Shown here: piece after piece, positions 44,659 through 53,978 of the stretch | Numbering within the stretch: position 1 is the first letter of the stretch | Layout of the letters: each line of letters starts with the position of its first letter | Assembly (NCBI GenBank): GCA_964397485.1 | Contig: CAYNHT010000003.1 | Location: 1-64,000 of the forward strand | DNA from: CAYNHT01 sp964397485 | Lineage (GTDB): Bacteria > Bacillota_I > Bacilli_A > RF39 > UBA660 | Direction of reading: 5' to 3' | DNA length: 64,000 bases | Made by a program: the position numbers and the translations under genes | The notes under the pieces: model-generated | Seen by the model: only the letters and a program-made list of their open reading frames with translations | Databases searched by the model: none | What the model was told of the DNA's origin: nothing

Positions 44659-45246
44659 ATGAAAGAAATAATTGAAGCAATAATTAATTTTTTAACTGAG
44701 TTAGTTCAAAGTAGTAGCCCAATTGTTGGAATAGTTATTGGTATGACGATTATAATACTAGAGTCAATTATACCAATATTGCCATTGGCTCTATTTATTG
44801 CAATAAACATGTTGGTTTTTGGAAATTTGATGGGTTTTTTGATATCTTGGGTTGCAACTATAATTGGTTGTATTTTAGCATTCACTATTTTTAGGGAATT
44901 GTTTAGAACCTATATACACAAAAAAATAAGCAAGAAAACTAATATATTAAAATTAATAGATTCAATCAGCAATATAAAATTTACAACTTTAGTAATTATA
45001 ATGGCAATGCCTTTTTCACCGGCTTTTGCAATAAACATTGCAGCTGGACTTTCAAAGATTAGTTACCGCAAATTTTTAGTTAGTGTTATACTTAGTAAGG
45101 CATCACTTGTATATTTTTGGGGATTTGTCGGTACTACACTAATAGAAAGTATTACTGATATCAAAGTTATAATTGAAATTAGTATGATACTTTTAATAGC
45201 ATATATATTATCAAAAATAGTTAATAAGAAGTTTAATATAGAGTAG
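44659..45246 (+). CDS. TVP38/TMEM64 (DedA-superfamily, VTT domain) membrane protein
   Basis: 195 residues, about five helices. ILESIIPILPLALFIAINMLVFG, the GFLISWVATIIGCILAFTIFRELFR stretch and MPFSPAFAINIAAGLSKISYRKFL together give the VTT/SNARE-associated domain pattern. Family members act as lipid scramblases or carrier-lipid flippases in the membrane. It lies ten bases before rmuC and is probably in the same transcript. Exact substrate cannot be inferred. Confidence 0.8.
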   Translation: MKEIIEAIINFLTELVQSSSPIVGIVIGMTIIILESIIPILPLALFIAINMLVFGNLMGFLISWVATIIGCILAFTIFRELFRTYIHKKISKKTNILKLIDSISNIKFTTLVIIMAMPFSPAFAINIAAGLSKISYRKFLVSVILSKASLVYFWGFVGTTLIESITDIKVIIEISMILLIAYILSKIVNKKFNIE

Positions 45247-45256
45247 GAGTGATAAA

Positions 45257-46336
45257 ATGGAATATATTATAATTGGCCTTTTAATAGTAATATTAATACT
45301 TGTTGTCATGTCACTAGCCAAAAATATAAATGAGGCACATATAACGGAACGATTAGGTAAACTGGAAACAAATATGATTAAAGAAATAAGTGATTTTAAA
45401 ATGGATTTTAGTAGAAATTTAACTGATGATTTTAATGTACTAAATGATAAAATTGAAAATCGATTAAGATTAATTAATGATAGAGTTAATGAAAGACTAG
45501 ATGAAAATTTTGAAAAAACGAATAAGACTTTTACCTCAGTTTTAGAACGATTATCAAAAATAGATGAGGCTCAGAAAAAAATTGATAATTTATCCAATGA
45601 TATAGTTTCACTACAAAGTGTATTAACAGATAAGAAATCTCGGGGGATATTTGGGGAAGTAAATCTTAATCATATTATGTCTAGTGTATTTGGAGAAAAT
45701 AATAATAGGATATATAAAATGCAATATACTTTTGATAATGGAACCATAGCTGATTGTGTTTTATTTTCACCAGAACCACTAGGAACAATTGCGATAGATT
45801 CTAAATTCCCTTTGGAAAATTATCAAAATATGGTTAATAGAAATAATTCTGAAATTATTAGAGTTCAATCAGAAAAATCTTTTAAGATGGATATGAAAAA
45901 ACATATTGATGCTATTGCTAGTAAATATATTATCCCTGGTGTAACAACAGACCAAGCAATATTATTTTTACCAGCAGAGGCTATTTTCGCAGAGGTGAAT
46001 GCTTATCATCAAGATATCATTGAGTATTCATATAAGAAAAAAGTTTGGATTACCTCACCAACTACTTTAATTAGTACCTTAACAACAATCCAAATCATTA
46101 TTAAAAATATTGAACGCGATAAATATGCATCAATTATTCATCAAGAACTTAAATTGTTGGATGATGAATTTAAACGTTATAAAGAGCGTTGGGATAAGTT
46201 ATCACGCAGTATAGATACAGTTAATAAAGATGTTAAAGAAATTCATACTACAACTGAGAAAATAACGAAAAGATTTAATTCGATAAATCAAGTAGAAATG
46301 GAGCAAATAGATTATGATACTAATCAAGATAGTTAA
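45257..46336 (+). CDS. rmuC: RmuC family protein
   Basis: 359 residues. A membrane helix (about 3-20) and a coiled coil (about 25-125) precede the RmuC nuclease-like domain (about 130-320): SRGIFGEVNLNHIMSSVFG, the IDSKFPLENYQNM element with catalytic-type Asp and Lys, and FLPAEAIFAEVNAY. RmuC limits DNA inversions and other rearrangements in Escherichia coli, probably as a restriction-fold nuclease. Its 3' end overlaps the next gene by 23 bases. Confidence 0.92.
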   Translation: MEYIIIGLLIVILILVVMSLAKNINEAHITERLGKLETNMIKEISDFKMDFSRNLTDDFNVLNDKIENRLRLINDRVNERLDENFEKTNKTFTSVLERLSKIDEAQKKIDNLSNDIVSLQSVLTDKKSRGIFGEVNLNHIMSSVFGENNNRIYKMQYTFDNGTIADCVLFSPEPLGTIAIDSKFPLENYQNMVNRNNSEIIRVQSEKSFKMDMKKHIDAIASKYIIPGVTTDQAILFLPAEAIFAEVNAYHQDIIEYSYKKKVWITSPTTLISTLTTIQIIIKNIERDKYASIIHQELKLLDDEFKRYKERWDKLSRSIDTVNKDVKEIHTTTEKITKRFNSINQVEMEQIDYDTNQDS

Positions 46337-46937
46337 TTATCTATTGATAATTGTTACTATTGCAGTTAGTTGTATACTAGGTTTTAATAATATAATAAGT
46401 GGTGATTTATATAATGTTTTAATAACCTTATCTATTTTGCCAGTAATGTTAATGCCAAGGATATTACGTAAATGGTTTAAGTTAAAAATTGATCCTGCTT
46501 TTGAGATGATTTATATAATATTTATATTTTTTGCCCATTTTTTAGGGTCAGTTTTAAAACTATATAATCTAATCACCTGGTATGATGGGGTAATGCACCT
46601 GTTATCAGGTATGTTGGTGCCATTTGCAGCTATTGTTATCTTGATTTCATTTAAACAGTATAACCCAAAAAAATTATGGTTTAATATAGTATTTATCATA
46701 GTATTCAATCTTGCAATTGCAGCCTTATGGGAATTTAACGAATTTATATTTGATAATTTATTTAATAAAGATGCACAGCGAGTAATAGCTACAGGAGTTA
46801 ATGACACTATGAAGGATATGATTGCAGCATTTCTTGGATCAATTTTATTTTGTATTATGTATTTTTATGAAGAAGTAACTAAAAATAAAATAATAGTAAA
46901 GCACTTTATTGAGGAGTTGAGAAGTAATGAACGATAA
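46314..46937 (+). CDS. YjdF-like (DUF2238-type) membrane protein
   Basis: 207 residues with about six membrane helices. The signature is WYDGVMHLLSGMLVPF (about 89-104), ALWEFNEF (about 140-147) and NDTMKDMIAAFLGS (about 163-176), each with charged residues within or beside helices, as in the YjdF/DUF2238 family. Function of that family is not established. Starts inside rmuC, so translationally linked to it. Confidence 0.72.
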   Translation: MILIKIVNYLLIIVTIAVSCILGFNNIISGDLYNVLITLSILPVMLMPRILRKWFKLKIDPAFEMIYIIFIFFAHFLGSVLKLYNLITWYDGVMHLLSGMLVPFAAIVILISFKQYNPKKLWFNIVFIIVFNLAIAALWEFNEFIFDNLFNKDAQRVIATGVNDTMKDMIAAFLGSILFCIMYFYEEVTKNKIIVKHFIEELRSNER

Positions 46938-47223
46938 AGAATTATTAAGACAATTAAGAGAATTATTAGTCGAAAGAAAAAACAATGTGGATAGTGATAA
47001 TACTAATAGTAAGGATGCTGGTAGTCAGACAATGAGCCAATCATATGGTAGCAAGCAAATAAAATTAGGTACACACCCTAATGCTGGTAACCTTTTTGCG
47101 CAAAGTACAGAAGCGGAAAATACAATTACTAAAAATGGATTTTCAACAGTGTTTATGTTAGGTTTTTTAACTATGTTTTTCCAGGCATTGTTTTTGGTAA
47201 TTAGTTATTTCATTTTCAAATAA
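46927..47223 (+). CDS. Small protein with C-terminal membrane helix
   Basis: 98 residues, not recognised. Residues 1-70 are polar, with Ser/Asn/Gln-rich tracts, and residues about 75-96 (TVFMLGFLTMFFQALFLVISYFIF) form one membrane helix at the very end. Tail-anchored layout. It overlaps the previous gene by 11 bases and is the last gene of the operon before a strong terminator. Confidence 0.6.
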   Translation: MNDKELLRQLRELLVERKNNVDSDNTNSKDAGSQTMSQSYGSKQIKLGTHPNAGNLFAQSTEAENTITKNGFSTVFMLGFLTMFFQALFLVISYFIFK

Positions 47224-47241
47224 GGCTCTAAGCCTTTTTTT
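47222..47241 (+). terminator. Rho-independent terminator
   Basis: AAGGCT, loop CTA, AGCCTT, then T residues; ends the rmuC operon. Confidence 0.85.
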
Positions 47242-47286
47242 GTATATAAAAAGATCTTTCTACTAATAATATAAAAAGGTGATAAT

Positions 47287-48198
47287 ATGATACTGGTAAT
47301 GATTGATGATAAAATCTTTTTATCTAAGATAATAAGCTACTTAGAAAGAAACAATATCAAATATACGACTGATATAAGTGACGATTATGATAGACTTTTA
47401 GTTGCAGAAATAAACAAAAAAACAATATCATTAATAAAAGAAAATCATAGAATGAAAAAGAAAATTATATTTATCACTCATTTAGAGGAATTAAAGATAC
47501 AAAAGCATTATGCATTATATAATAAAAGAAGTACATATTATAAAAGCAAACTTTATAACAATTTAAATATGTGTTATTTAGTAATAGTAAGTTTACCTTA
47601 TTTTAAAAAAATTTTATCAAGTAAAATTAATTCTGCTATAGAAGTGATTGAAAGGGAATTACCATACTACGAGGCATATAATAAAAAAGTGCGAAGTAAA
47701 AAAGAAGTAGTATGTGTTGATCCTGATTATGATAATATAAATTATATTTATAAATTAGCTATTGAATATCCAAAATACAAATTTAAAGTTTTAGGATATT
47801 CTCCTAGTTATCATTTACCTAAAAAGACAAAAGATTTATTAATTAGTAGTCCTAGTAATATTATTTATATAAAATACTATGATCATTATACTTTTATTGA
47901 CCTAAATCGTAATAGTTTTATGATAATATATTTTGACCATAATCTTTTAAATTTTAACTATCTATACAGTGCCTTTTTAATGAAAAAAATAGTATTGTTA
48001 AAAAATAATGAAATATATGATGATTATATTGTTAACAGTAAAAATGGATATTTATTTGATAAGTATGAAGAGTTAAATATGAAATTTAAAAAGATATCTC
48101 ACGATAGGGTAGCCAATCTATCTGGGGAAATGTATGAAATGATTAAAAATAATAATTTTGACAAAATAAGTGTTAAATTTGGTAAAAAGTTACAATAA
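47287..48198 (+). CDS. Unrecognised protein, possibly a divergent GT-B glycosyltransferase
   Basis: 303 residues, soluble, rich in Lys, Tyr, Asn and Ile. VVCVDPDYDNINYIYKLAIEYPKYKFKVLGYSPS (in pieces, about 138-171) and the C-terminal VLLKNNEIYDDYIVNSKNGYLFDKYEEL resemble the nucleotide-binding half of GT-B enzymes, where NGYLF follows the donor-binding site. The normal EP/EX7E motif is not clear, so activity is doubtful. Single gene before rnr. Confidence 0.4.
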   Translation: MILVMIDDKIFLSKIISYLERNNIKYTTDISDDYDRLLVAEINKKTISLIKENHRMKKKIIFITHLEELKIQKHYALYNKRSTYYKSKLYNNLNMCYLVIVSLPYFKKILSSKINSAIEVIERELPYYEAYNKKVRSKKEVVCVDPDYDNINYIYKLAIEYPKYKFKVLGYSPSYHLPKKTKDLLISSPSNIIYIKYYDHYTFIDLNRNSFMIIYFDHNLLNFNYLYSAFLMKKIVLLKNNEIYDDYIVNSKNGYLFDKYEELNMKFKKISHDRVANLSGEMYEMIKNNNFDKISVKFGKKLQ

Positions 48199-48249
48199 CA
48201 CTATATTTTTATTGTTATATACTTTATAATATAAATAGAGGTGTAAATT

Positions 48250-50361
48250 ATGCAAGACCGTATTTTAGAATATTTAAAAAAAGAAGATAGAGCTTTTTCA
48301 GTGCATGAAATTAGTGATGCTTTAGGAATAAAGACTGGTGATGAACTAAAAGAATTAATAGAAGAACTTAAAAAGTTAGAAGATATTATGAAAGTTTATC
48401 GTACAAAAAAGGATAATTATATGCTTTTTACTAATAGCCATTTGAAAGTTGGTAGATTAATGGCTAATAAAAAAGGGTTTGGCTTTGTTGATGTAGATGG
48501 CGATGCTGATGTTTTTATTGCGCCTTCTAACATGAATGGGGCAATTCACAACGATACGGTTATAGTTGAACTGATTTCTAAAAAAGGCATTGATTTAGAA
48601 GGTAGAATTGTAAAAGTAGTAGATCGAAAATTAAAGCAAATGGTTGGAGAATTTTATTATAAAAAAGGTAAAGGTTATATCAATTTAGATGATGAAAAAA
48701 TAAAACTAAATATTGAAATTGATTCCAAAAGAACACTAGGTGCGATGAATGGACATAAGGTATTAGTTAGAATTACTGATAAAATAAAAGACAATAATTA
48801 TAAAGGTGAAATATTAAAAGTTCTTGGACACAAAAATGACCCTGGAGTTGATATATTATCAATTGTTAGTAAATATGGAATAAATGATACATTTCCTGAG
48901 TCTGTTATGAATGAACTAGAAAATGTACCAAATGAAATCTCAAACGATGAAACTATTTTTAGAAGAGATTTAAGAGATCAAGAAATATTTACAATAGATG
49001 GAGATGACACTAAAGATATTGATGATGCTATTTCGCTAGAAATATTAGAAAATGGTAATTATTTATTAGGTGTTCATATAGCTGATGTAAGTTATTATGT
49101 AAGAGAAAATTCTGAAATTGACAAAGAAGCCTATGATCGTGGTACAAGTGTATATTTGGCAGATCGTGTTATTCCAATGTTACCCCATAAACTATCTAAC
49201 GGGATATGTTCTTTAAATCCTGAAGTAGATAGATTAGCTGTTTCGTGTAGCATGGAGATAGATAATAATGGTAATGTAGTTAGTTACGATATTTTCGAAA
49301 GTATAATATGTTCTAAAAAACAAATGACATATAAATGTGTTAATGCTATTTTGGAAGGTAGGGAAATTCCAGAAGGTTATGAACCTTATGTTGAAACCCT
49401 TCACAAAATGGAAGAACTAGCTAAAATTTTAAGAGCTAATAAAGAAAAACGCGGTTATATTGACTTTGATATTGATGAAGCCAAAATAATTGTTGATGAT
49501 AAGGGAGAAGCAATTGATGTTAAAGTTAGAGAGCGTGGCATAGGTCAAAAATTAATTGAAGATTACATGATTGCTGCTAATGAGACAGTAGCAACTGCAA
49601 TATATTTCATGGAATTGCCATTTGTTTATCGTATACATGGTAAACCAAACGAAGAAAAAATTAACAATTTCTTGAAATTTGTAAGTGTACTTGGATATAA
49701 AATAAATGGTAAAGTAAAAGATATAACACCAAAAAGTATGCAGTATATATTAGAAGAATTAAAAGAAAAGAAAGAATTTCATATTTTATCTAGTCTTCTT
49801 TTAAGAAGTATGCAAAAGGCCGTGTATGACAAAAATAATATAGGTCACTTTGGATTGGCAAGTAAATGTTATACTCATTTTACATCACCAATTAGAAGAT
49901 ATCCAGATACTACAGTACATCGTTTATTAAGAACGTATTTATTTGAAAATAAAATGGATCATGACACTGTAAATTATTGGGATAATAAATTACCATTCTT
50001 AACGGAGCACTCTTCACAAAAAGAAAGAGATTCTATTGAATGTGAAAGAGAAGTAGATGACATGAAGAAGGCTGAATACATGATGAAACATATTGGAGAA
50101 GAATATACCGGTATGGTTAGTAGTGTAATGAGTTTTGGTATGTTTATTGAATTACCTAATTTGATAGAAGGATTAATTAGAATAGATGATTTAAAAGATG
50201 ATACATATACTTTCGATGAGGAAATTTTCGCATTAATTGGAAAGAAAAATAAAAGAGGTTATCGCTTAGGAGATACTGTAAAAGTTATTGTTAAAAATGC
50301 CAGTAAGCAAGCAAAAACAATTGACTTTATCTTAGCGCCAACAGAACAAAAAGAAGACTAA
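48250..50361 (+). CDS. rnr: Ribonuclease R
   Basis: 703 residues. In order: winged-helix domain (about 1-62), cold-shock domain (about 70-130, VGRLMANKKGFGFVDVDGDADVFI), the RNB catalytic domain (about 230-555) with DGDDTKDIDDAIS carrying the metal-binding aspartates and HFTSPIRRYPDTTVHRLL, and a C-terminal S1 domain (about 615-690, GMVSSVMSFGMFIELPN). 3'-5' exoribonuclease that degrades structured RNA and works with SmpB-tmRNA in rescue. It is placed close to smpB and ssrA as in other Firmicutes. Confidence 0.96.
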   Translation: MQDRILEYLKKEDRAFSVHEISDALGIKTGDELKELIEELKKLEDIMKVYRTKKDNYMLFTNSHLKVGRLMANKKGFGFVDVDGDADVFIAPSNMNGAIHNDTVIVELISKKGIDLEGRIVKVVDRKLKQMVGEFYYKKGKGYINLDDEKIKLNIEIDSKRTLGAMNGHKVLVRITDKIKDNNYKGEILKVLGHKNDPGVDILSIVSKYGINDTFPESVMNELENVPNEISNDETIFRRDLRDQEIFTIDGDDTKDIDDAISLEILENGNYLLGVHIADVSYYVRENSEIDKEAYDRGTSVYLADRVIPMLPHKLSNGICSLNPEVDRLAVSCSMEIDNNGNVVSYDIFESIICSKKQMTYKCVNAILEGREIPEGYEPYVETLHKMEELAKILRANKEKRGYIDFDIDEAKIIVDDKGEAIDVKVRERGIGQKLIEDYMIAANETVATAIYFMELPFVYRIHGKPNEEKINNFLKFVSVLGYKINGKVKDITPKSMQYILEELKEKKEFHILSSLLLRSMQKAVYDKNNIGHFGLASKCYTHFTSPIRRYPDTTVHRLLRTYLFENKMDHDTVNYWDNKLPFLTEHSSQKERDSIECEREVDDMKKAEYMMKHIGEEYTGMVSSVMSFGMFIELPNLIEGLIRIDDLKDDTYTFDEEIFALIGKKNKRGYRLGDTVKVIVKNASKQAKTIDFILAPTEQKED

Positions 50362-50473
50362 AGTACATTGTATTTTAGTCTCTTATATTAAAAAACAAAA
50401 AATTCTACAATTATTGAATTATTCTGTAGTAGTATTATATATAATTAATAAGTATATAATGGAAAGGGATAAT

Positions 50474-51583
50474 ATGAAAAGGATAAATAAACTTTTGTTG
50501 TTAATTTCTGCTTTTGTTTTGTTAGTAAGTTGTACAAATAATCAAAATAATCAAGATATAAATAAAAATAATGATGTTAATACTAAATATGAATTATCGA
50601 TGATAATGGCAGGCGATGCACTTATTCATAATGGTGTTTATTTAGATGCATATGAAGGAAATGATTTTTATAATTTTAAACCGATGTTTGAAGATATAAA
50701 GCCTGTAGTTAGTTCTTATGATTTAGCTTTTTATAATCAAGAAACAGTTATTGGAGGAAAAAAGATAGGTTTATCAACTTATCCAAGATTTAATTCACCA
50801 GAAGAAATTGGTGATGCTTTAGTTGATGCTGGTTTTAATATGATTAGTTTATCTAATAATCATACATTAGATCGTGGGGAAGAAGCGATTACTAACTCTA
50901 TTAATTATTGGAAAGATAAAGATGTAGTAACTTCAGGTAGTTATCTTTCATTTGAAGAAAGAAATAAAATAAGTGTTCATAAAAAAAATAATATTAGATA
51001 TGCAATGCTTGCATATACAACAACTACTAATGGATTAAGAGCACCAATCGGTAAGGAATATTTAGTTAATACATATAATGATGAAATTGTTAAAGAAGAT
51101 ATAGAAAGAATAAAAGATTATACAGATGTTATTATTGTATCAATGCATTGGGGTGTAGAGTATACTCATACCCCTACACAAGAGCAAAAGCGAATAGCTG
51201 AGTATTTATCTTCATTAGGTGTAACAATTGTTATTGGCCATCATCCGCACGTTATACAGCCTATTGAATTTATTAATGACACATTAGTCGTATATTCATT
51301 AGGAAATTTTATATCAGCCCAAGTAGGCACACCTAAACTAATAGGAATGCTTGTTTCATTAAATATTGTAAAATCTATAGACAATAATGAAATAAGTGTT
51401 AAAATAGAAGATGTTAAAGGAGATTTGATATACACGTATTACGATAATTTTAAAAACTTCAAAGTTATTCCTTTCAACAATCTAAATGATGATTTATTAA
51501 ATAATTATAAACAAATAGAAACACAATATACTTCTATCATAAATCAATATGATAAGACAATAAAAGTTGGTATATTTGAGTAG
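50474..51583 (+). CDS. CapA-like lipoprotein (metallophosphoesterase family)
   Basis: 369 residues from ATG 50474, chosen for AAAGGG at 50463-50468 and because the protein then starts with a lipoprotein signal whose lipobox is LVSC (Cys20). CapA landmarks: MAGDALIH near 45, ETVIGGKKI, SLSNNHTLDRG around 115-125, SMHWGVEYTHTPT and IVIGHHPHVIQ. In poly-gamma-glutamate systems CapA links polymer synthesis to the surface; single CapA homologues like this one occur outside those clusters and no CapB/CapC is present. Function here uncertain. Confidence 0.85.
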   Translation: MKRINKLLLLISAFVLLVSCTNNQNNQDINKNNDVNTKYELSMIMAGDALIHNGVYLDAYEGNDFYNFKPMFEDIKPVVSSYDLAFYNQETVIGGKKIGLSTYPRFNSPEEIGDALVDAGFNMISLSNNHTLDRGEEAITNSINYWKDKDVVTSGSYLSFEERNKISVHKKNNIRYAMLAYTTTTNGLRAPIGKEYLVNTYNDEIVKEDIERIKDYTDVIIVSMHWGVEYTHTPTQEQKRIAEYLSSLGVTIVIGHHPHVIQPIEFINDTLVVYSLGNFISAQVGTPKLIGMLVSLNIVKSIDNNEISVKIEDVKGDLIYTYYDNFKNFKVIPFNNLNDDLLNNYKQIETQYTSIINQYDKTIKVGIFE

Positions 51584-51594
51584 GAGATGATAGT

Positions 51595-52041
51595 ATGCTT
51601 GAAATAAACAATAGAAAAGCTAAATTTGATTATGAAATTTTAGATACTTTTGAAACAGGTATTGTTTTAAAAGGAACCGAAATTAAATCGATTAGAAATG
51701 GTAGTGCTAATTTAAAAGATAGTTATGCAATAATTAAAAATAATGAATTGTTTTTATTAAATATGCATATAAGTGAGTATGACCATGGGAATATTTTTAA
51801 TCATAATGAAACAAGAACTAGAAAATTATTAATGCACAAAAAGGATATATTAAAATTAGGGAGTAAAATAGCACAAGAAGGACTTACATTAATTCCTTTA
51901 AAATTATACTTTAAAAAAAATAAAGCAAAAATATTACTAGGATTAGCAAAAGGTAAAAAAAATTATGATAAAAGAGAATCAATCAAGGAAAAAGATATGA
52001 AAACAGATATTCAAAAACAATTAAAAGAAAGTTATCGCTAA
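51595..52041 (+). CDS. smpB: SsrA-binding protein SmpB
   Basis: 148 residues. NRKAKFDYEILDTFETGIVLKGTEIKSIR and GSANLKDSYA at the start, HNETRTRKLLMHKKDI in the middle, and LALGKKNYDKRESIKEKD-like end (GLAKGKKNYDKRESIKEKD) give the full SmpB pattern. It binds the tRNA-like part of tmRNA and brings it to stalled ribosomes. The tmRNA gene follows 47 bases later. Confidence 0.97.
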   Translation: MLEINNRKAKFDYEILDTFETGIVLKGTEIKSIRNGSANLKDSYAIIKNNELFLLNMHISEYDHGNIFNHNETRTRKLLMHKKDILKLGSKIAQEGLTLIPLKLYFKKNKAKILLGLAKGKKNYDKRESIKEKDMKTDIQKQLKESYR

Positions 52042-52051
52042 ATTTAAAATA

Positions 52052-52080
52052 TTTACTTTTTATTGAAATAGTGATATAAT
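52052..52080 (+). promoter_or_regulatory. Promoter of tmRNA
   Basis: TTTACT (52052-52057), 17-base spacer, TATAAT (52075-52080), eight bases before the mature 5' end. Confidence 0.7.
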
Positions 52081-52088
52081 CCCCATAT

Positions 52089-52433
52089 GGGGTTGCCTGG
52101 TTTCGACGGGAATATTAGAGTTTAGGTTGCAAGTCGGAGGTACACGTCACGTACAACAAAAAAATAACTGGAAACAGAAATCAATTAGCTTTCGCTTAAT
52201 AAAAGAATAGTGAAAGGCTTCCTTTTTTTCCTCTCCCATGGGAAAACTAGGAGGCTCAATTTAATGGGATATATTATTATTTAGCTTAGAGATAATAATG
52301 AATTTTATAAGCTCACTAAAAAACGGTTTGTTAGTTGGCATCGTTTTTTAGAAAATTTAACAACTAACTAAACTTGTAGATATTTAAATAGCTATGTTTT
52401 CGGACAGGGGTTCGAGTCCCCTCAACTCCACCA
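52089..52433 (+). ncRNA. ssrA: Transfer-messenger RNA
   Basis: About 345 bases. The 5' end GGGGTTGCCTGGTTTCGACGGG and the 3' end with TTCGAGTCCCC...CACCA form the alanine-tRNA-like domain; GGGGTTG pairs with CAACTCC. A short reading frame in the mRNA-like part ends with two consecutive TAA codons (52197-52202) and encodes a tag ending NKKITGNRNQLAFA; its resume codon is not certain. The end AFA is nearer to Mollicutes tags than to the usual LAA. Two hairpins typical of tmRNA pseudoknots follow. Confidence 0.95.
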
Positions 52434-52469
52434 AATGAAAATAAAGTTTTTATATAAAGAACGTTTTTA

Positions 52470-52478
52470 TGTTATAAT
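52470..52478 (+). promoter_or_regulatory. Extended -10 promoter
   Basis: TGTTATAAT, 36 bases before the ATG of the next gene. Confidence 0.55.
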
Positions 52479-52514
52479 AGTTTTATAAATAAAATATATT
52501 GGAGGATGGATACA

Positions 52515-52922
52515 ATGAATAGTGCTGAAGCAATACTAGATAAGCAAAAAGTTTTTGAAATAATTTTTTCTTTAATCGAGCAAGAAAAAGATGTTCAAAA
52601 ATTAGTGGAAAAAATTTCGGTTTTAGTTGATGGACTTTATAATTCTGGGTTAATAAGTCCTAGTGTAGTAAATATTGCAAAATCATTTGCTAAAAATGAA
52701 TTACCAATTTATTTGAAGACGAAAGAGTTATTCTCTGAAAAAGGTTTTGATTTAAAGATAGTTTCAAAACAAAAAGAAAAAAATTATACTCCAGAAGAGA
52801 TAGCAAAAATTGCTGATTCTAGAATAGAAAGAGTTAGAACTTCTATTATAAGCGAGGCAATAGAAAAAGCTAGTTCAGCATCTACTGCTGAAATTTCTGA
52901 AACTCTAAGAAAACGTTTATAA
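52515..52922 (+). CDS. Small helical protein of unknown family
   Basis: 135 residues from ATG 52515; ATG 52506 is directly next to GGAGG and therefore unlikely. It is mostly alpha-helical without membrane segment. The middle holds SLIEQEKDVQKLVEKISVL and SPSVVNIAKSFAKNELPIYLKTKELF; the C-terminus (YTPEEIAKIADSRIERVRTSI) is helical and Ser/Ala-rich. No family recognised. It stands alone after tmRNA. Confidence 0.6.
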   Translation: MNSAEAILDKQKVFEIIFSLIEQEKDVQKLVEKISVLVDGLYNSGLISPSVVNIAKSFAKNELPIYLKTKELFSEKGFDLKIVSKQKEKNYTPEEIAKIADSRIERVRTSIISEAIEKASSASTAEISETLRKRL

Positions 52923-52988
52923 AAACTAATTATAAATAAACATAACTTAATTTTAATATAATTTAGGTTTAAGAATGCCTAAAAAAAG

Positions 52989-53020
52989 AACTAGGAAACA
53001 TTAACCTAGTTTTATTTATA
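52989..53020. terminator. Terminator, probably bidirectional
   Basis: AACTAGG (52989-52995) pairs with CCTAGTT (53005-53011); A-rich on one side and T-rich on the other. Confidence 0.55.
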
Positions 53021-53071
53021 TAAATATAGTGTGCTTTTCAAAAAAAGGAATTCTAAAATAATTTCATTTTA

Positions 53072-53797
53072 TTAACTCCTTATAAACATTTGAGTCCAAA
53101 ATAAATTACCTTTATCGTCTCTTGCAACACCAACACCAATTTGATTATATGTAGAACTAAGGATATTTGATCTATGCCCTGAAGAACTCATCCATGTATT
53201 CATAGCCTCAGCTGCAGTTTTCTGGCTGCTTGCAATATTTTCAGCGGCAGCAGTATATGTAATTCCAAAAGATCTAAGCATATCAAATGGAGTTCCGTAT
53301 GTTGGTGAATTATGAGAGAAGTAATTGTTATCTATAAAGTCTTGCGATTTAATTCGAGCTACACGACTTAGATCATTTTTTTCAGTTAGTGCAGGTTGAC
53401 CAGCTTTTGCTCTTTCAATATTAACCAAACGTATTACTTCCGTTTCTAATTCCCTTATATTACTTGGAACACTAGGCACACTAGGTGTAATGGTATCATC
53501 GGGAATATTAATTGTTTGACCCGGGAAAATAAGAGCAGAATTAGTAATTTGTGGATTTGCTGCTACTAAATCATTTAATCCAATTCCATGTTTTGTGGCT
53601 ATACTCCACATAGTATCACCTGGGGAAACTGTATATTTTGATGTGTCAGTAGCAGGAATATTTATCGTTTGGCCAGGGAAAATAAGAGCAGAGTTAGCAA
53701 TTTGCGGGTTTGCTGCTATTAGCTCATTTAATCCAATTCCATGTTTTGTAGCTATCCCCCACATTGTATCGCCTGGTAAAACCGTATAATTTGTCAT
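53072..53797 (-). CDS. Double-LysM CAP/SCP domain protein
   Basis: 241 residues. LysM 1 is at residues 4-48 and LysM 2 at 55-99, both of the SPGDTMWSIATKHGIGLN type and nearly identical. A short linker leads to a CAP (SCP/YkwD) domain (about 110-241): VNIERAKAGQPALT, SHNSPTYGTPF, AENIA and SSGHRSNIL, GVGVARD. No signal peptide is seen, so export may be by another route, as for spore-coat SafA-like proteins. LysM binds peptidoglycan; the role of bacterial CAP domains is not settled. Confidence 0.85.
   Translation of the reverse strand: MTNYTVLPGDTMWGIATKHGIGLNELIAANPQIANSALIFPGQTINIPATDTSKYTVSPGDTMWSIATKHGIGLNDLVAANPQITNSALIFPGQTINIPDDTITPSVPSVPSNIRELETEVIRLVNIERAKAGQPALTEKNDLSRVARIKSQDFIDNNYFSHNSPTYGTPFDMLRSFGITYTAAAENIASSQKTAAEAMNTWMSSSGHRSNILSSTYNQIGVGVARDDKGNLFWTQMFIRS
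53501..53638 (-). repeat. LysM repeat unit 2
   Basis: Codes for residues about 54-99 of the CAP protein. The DNA closely resembles the unit at 53654-53792, pointing to recent duplication. Confidence 0.75.
53654..53792 (-). repeat. LysM repeat unit 1
   Basis: Codes for residues about 2-48 of the CAP protein; pairs with the unit at 53501-53638. Confidence 0.75.
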
Positions 53798-53953
53798 AGT
53801 GAAACCACCCTTCTATTAATCTAGTTATATTATATGAGTTAATGTGGGTTTGGCAACATCTAGGCTTAAAATAGTAGTTTAATTAGTATAATAAAATAAA
53901 AATGCAATTTAAGTAAGGGGAATCTTAATTGTGTTTTTTAAAAACGAAAAATA

Positions 53954-53962
53954 TGTTATACT
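53954..53962 (+). promoter_or_regulatory. Extended -10 promoter of the histidine phosphatase gene
   Basis: TGTTATACT, 16 bases before ATG 53979. It lies inside the longer open frame starting at 53931, which supports the later start. Confidence 0.55.
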
Positions 53963-53978
53963 ATATGGGGTGCTATAT

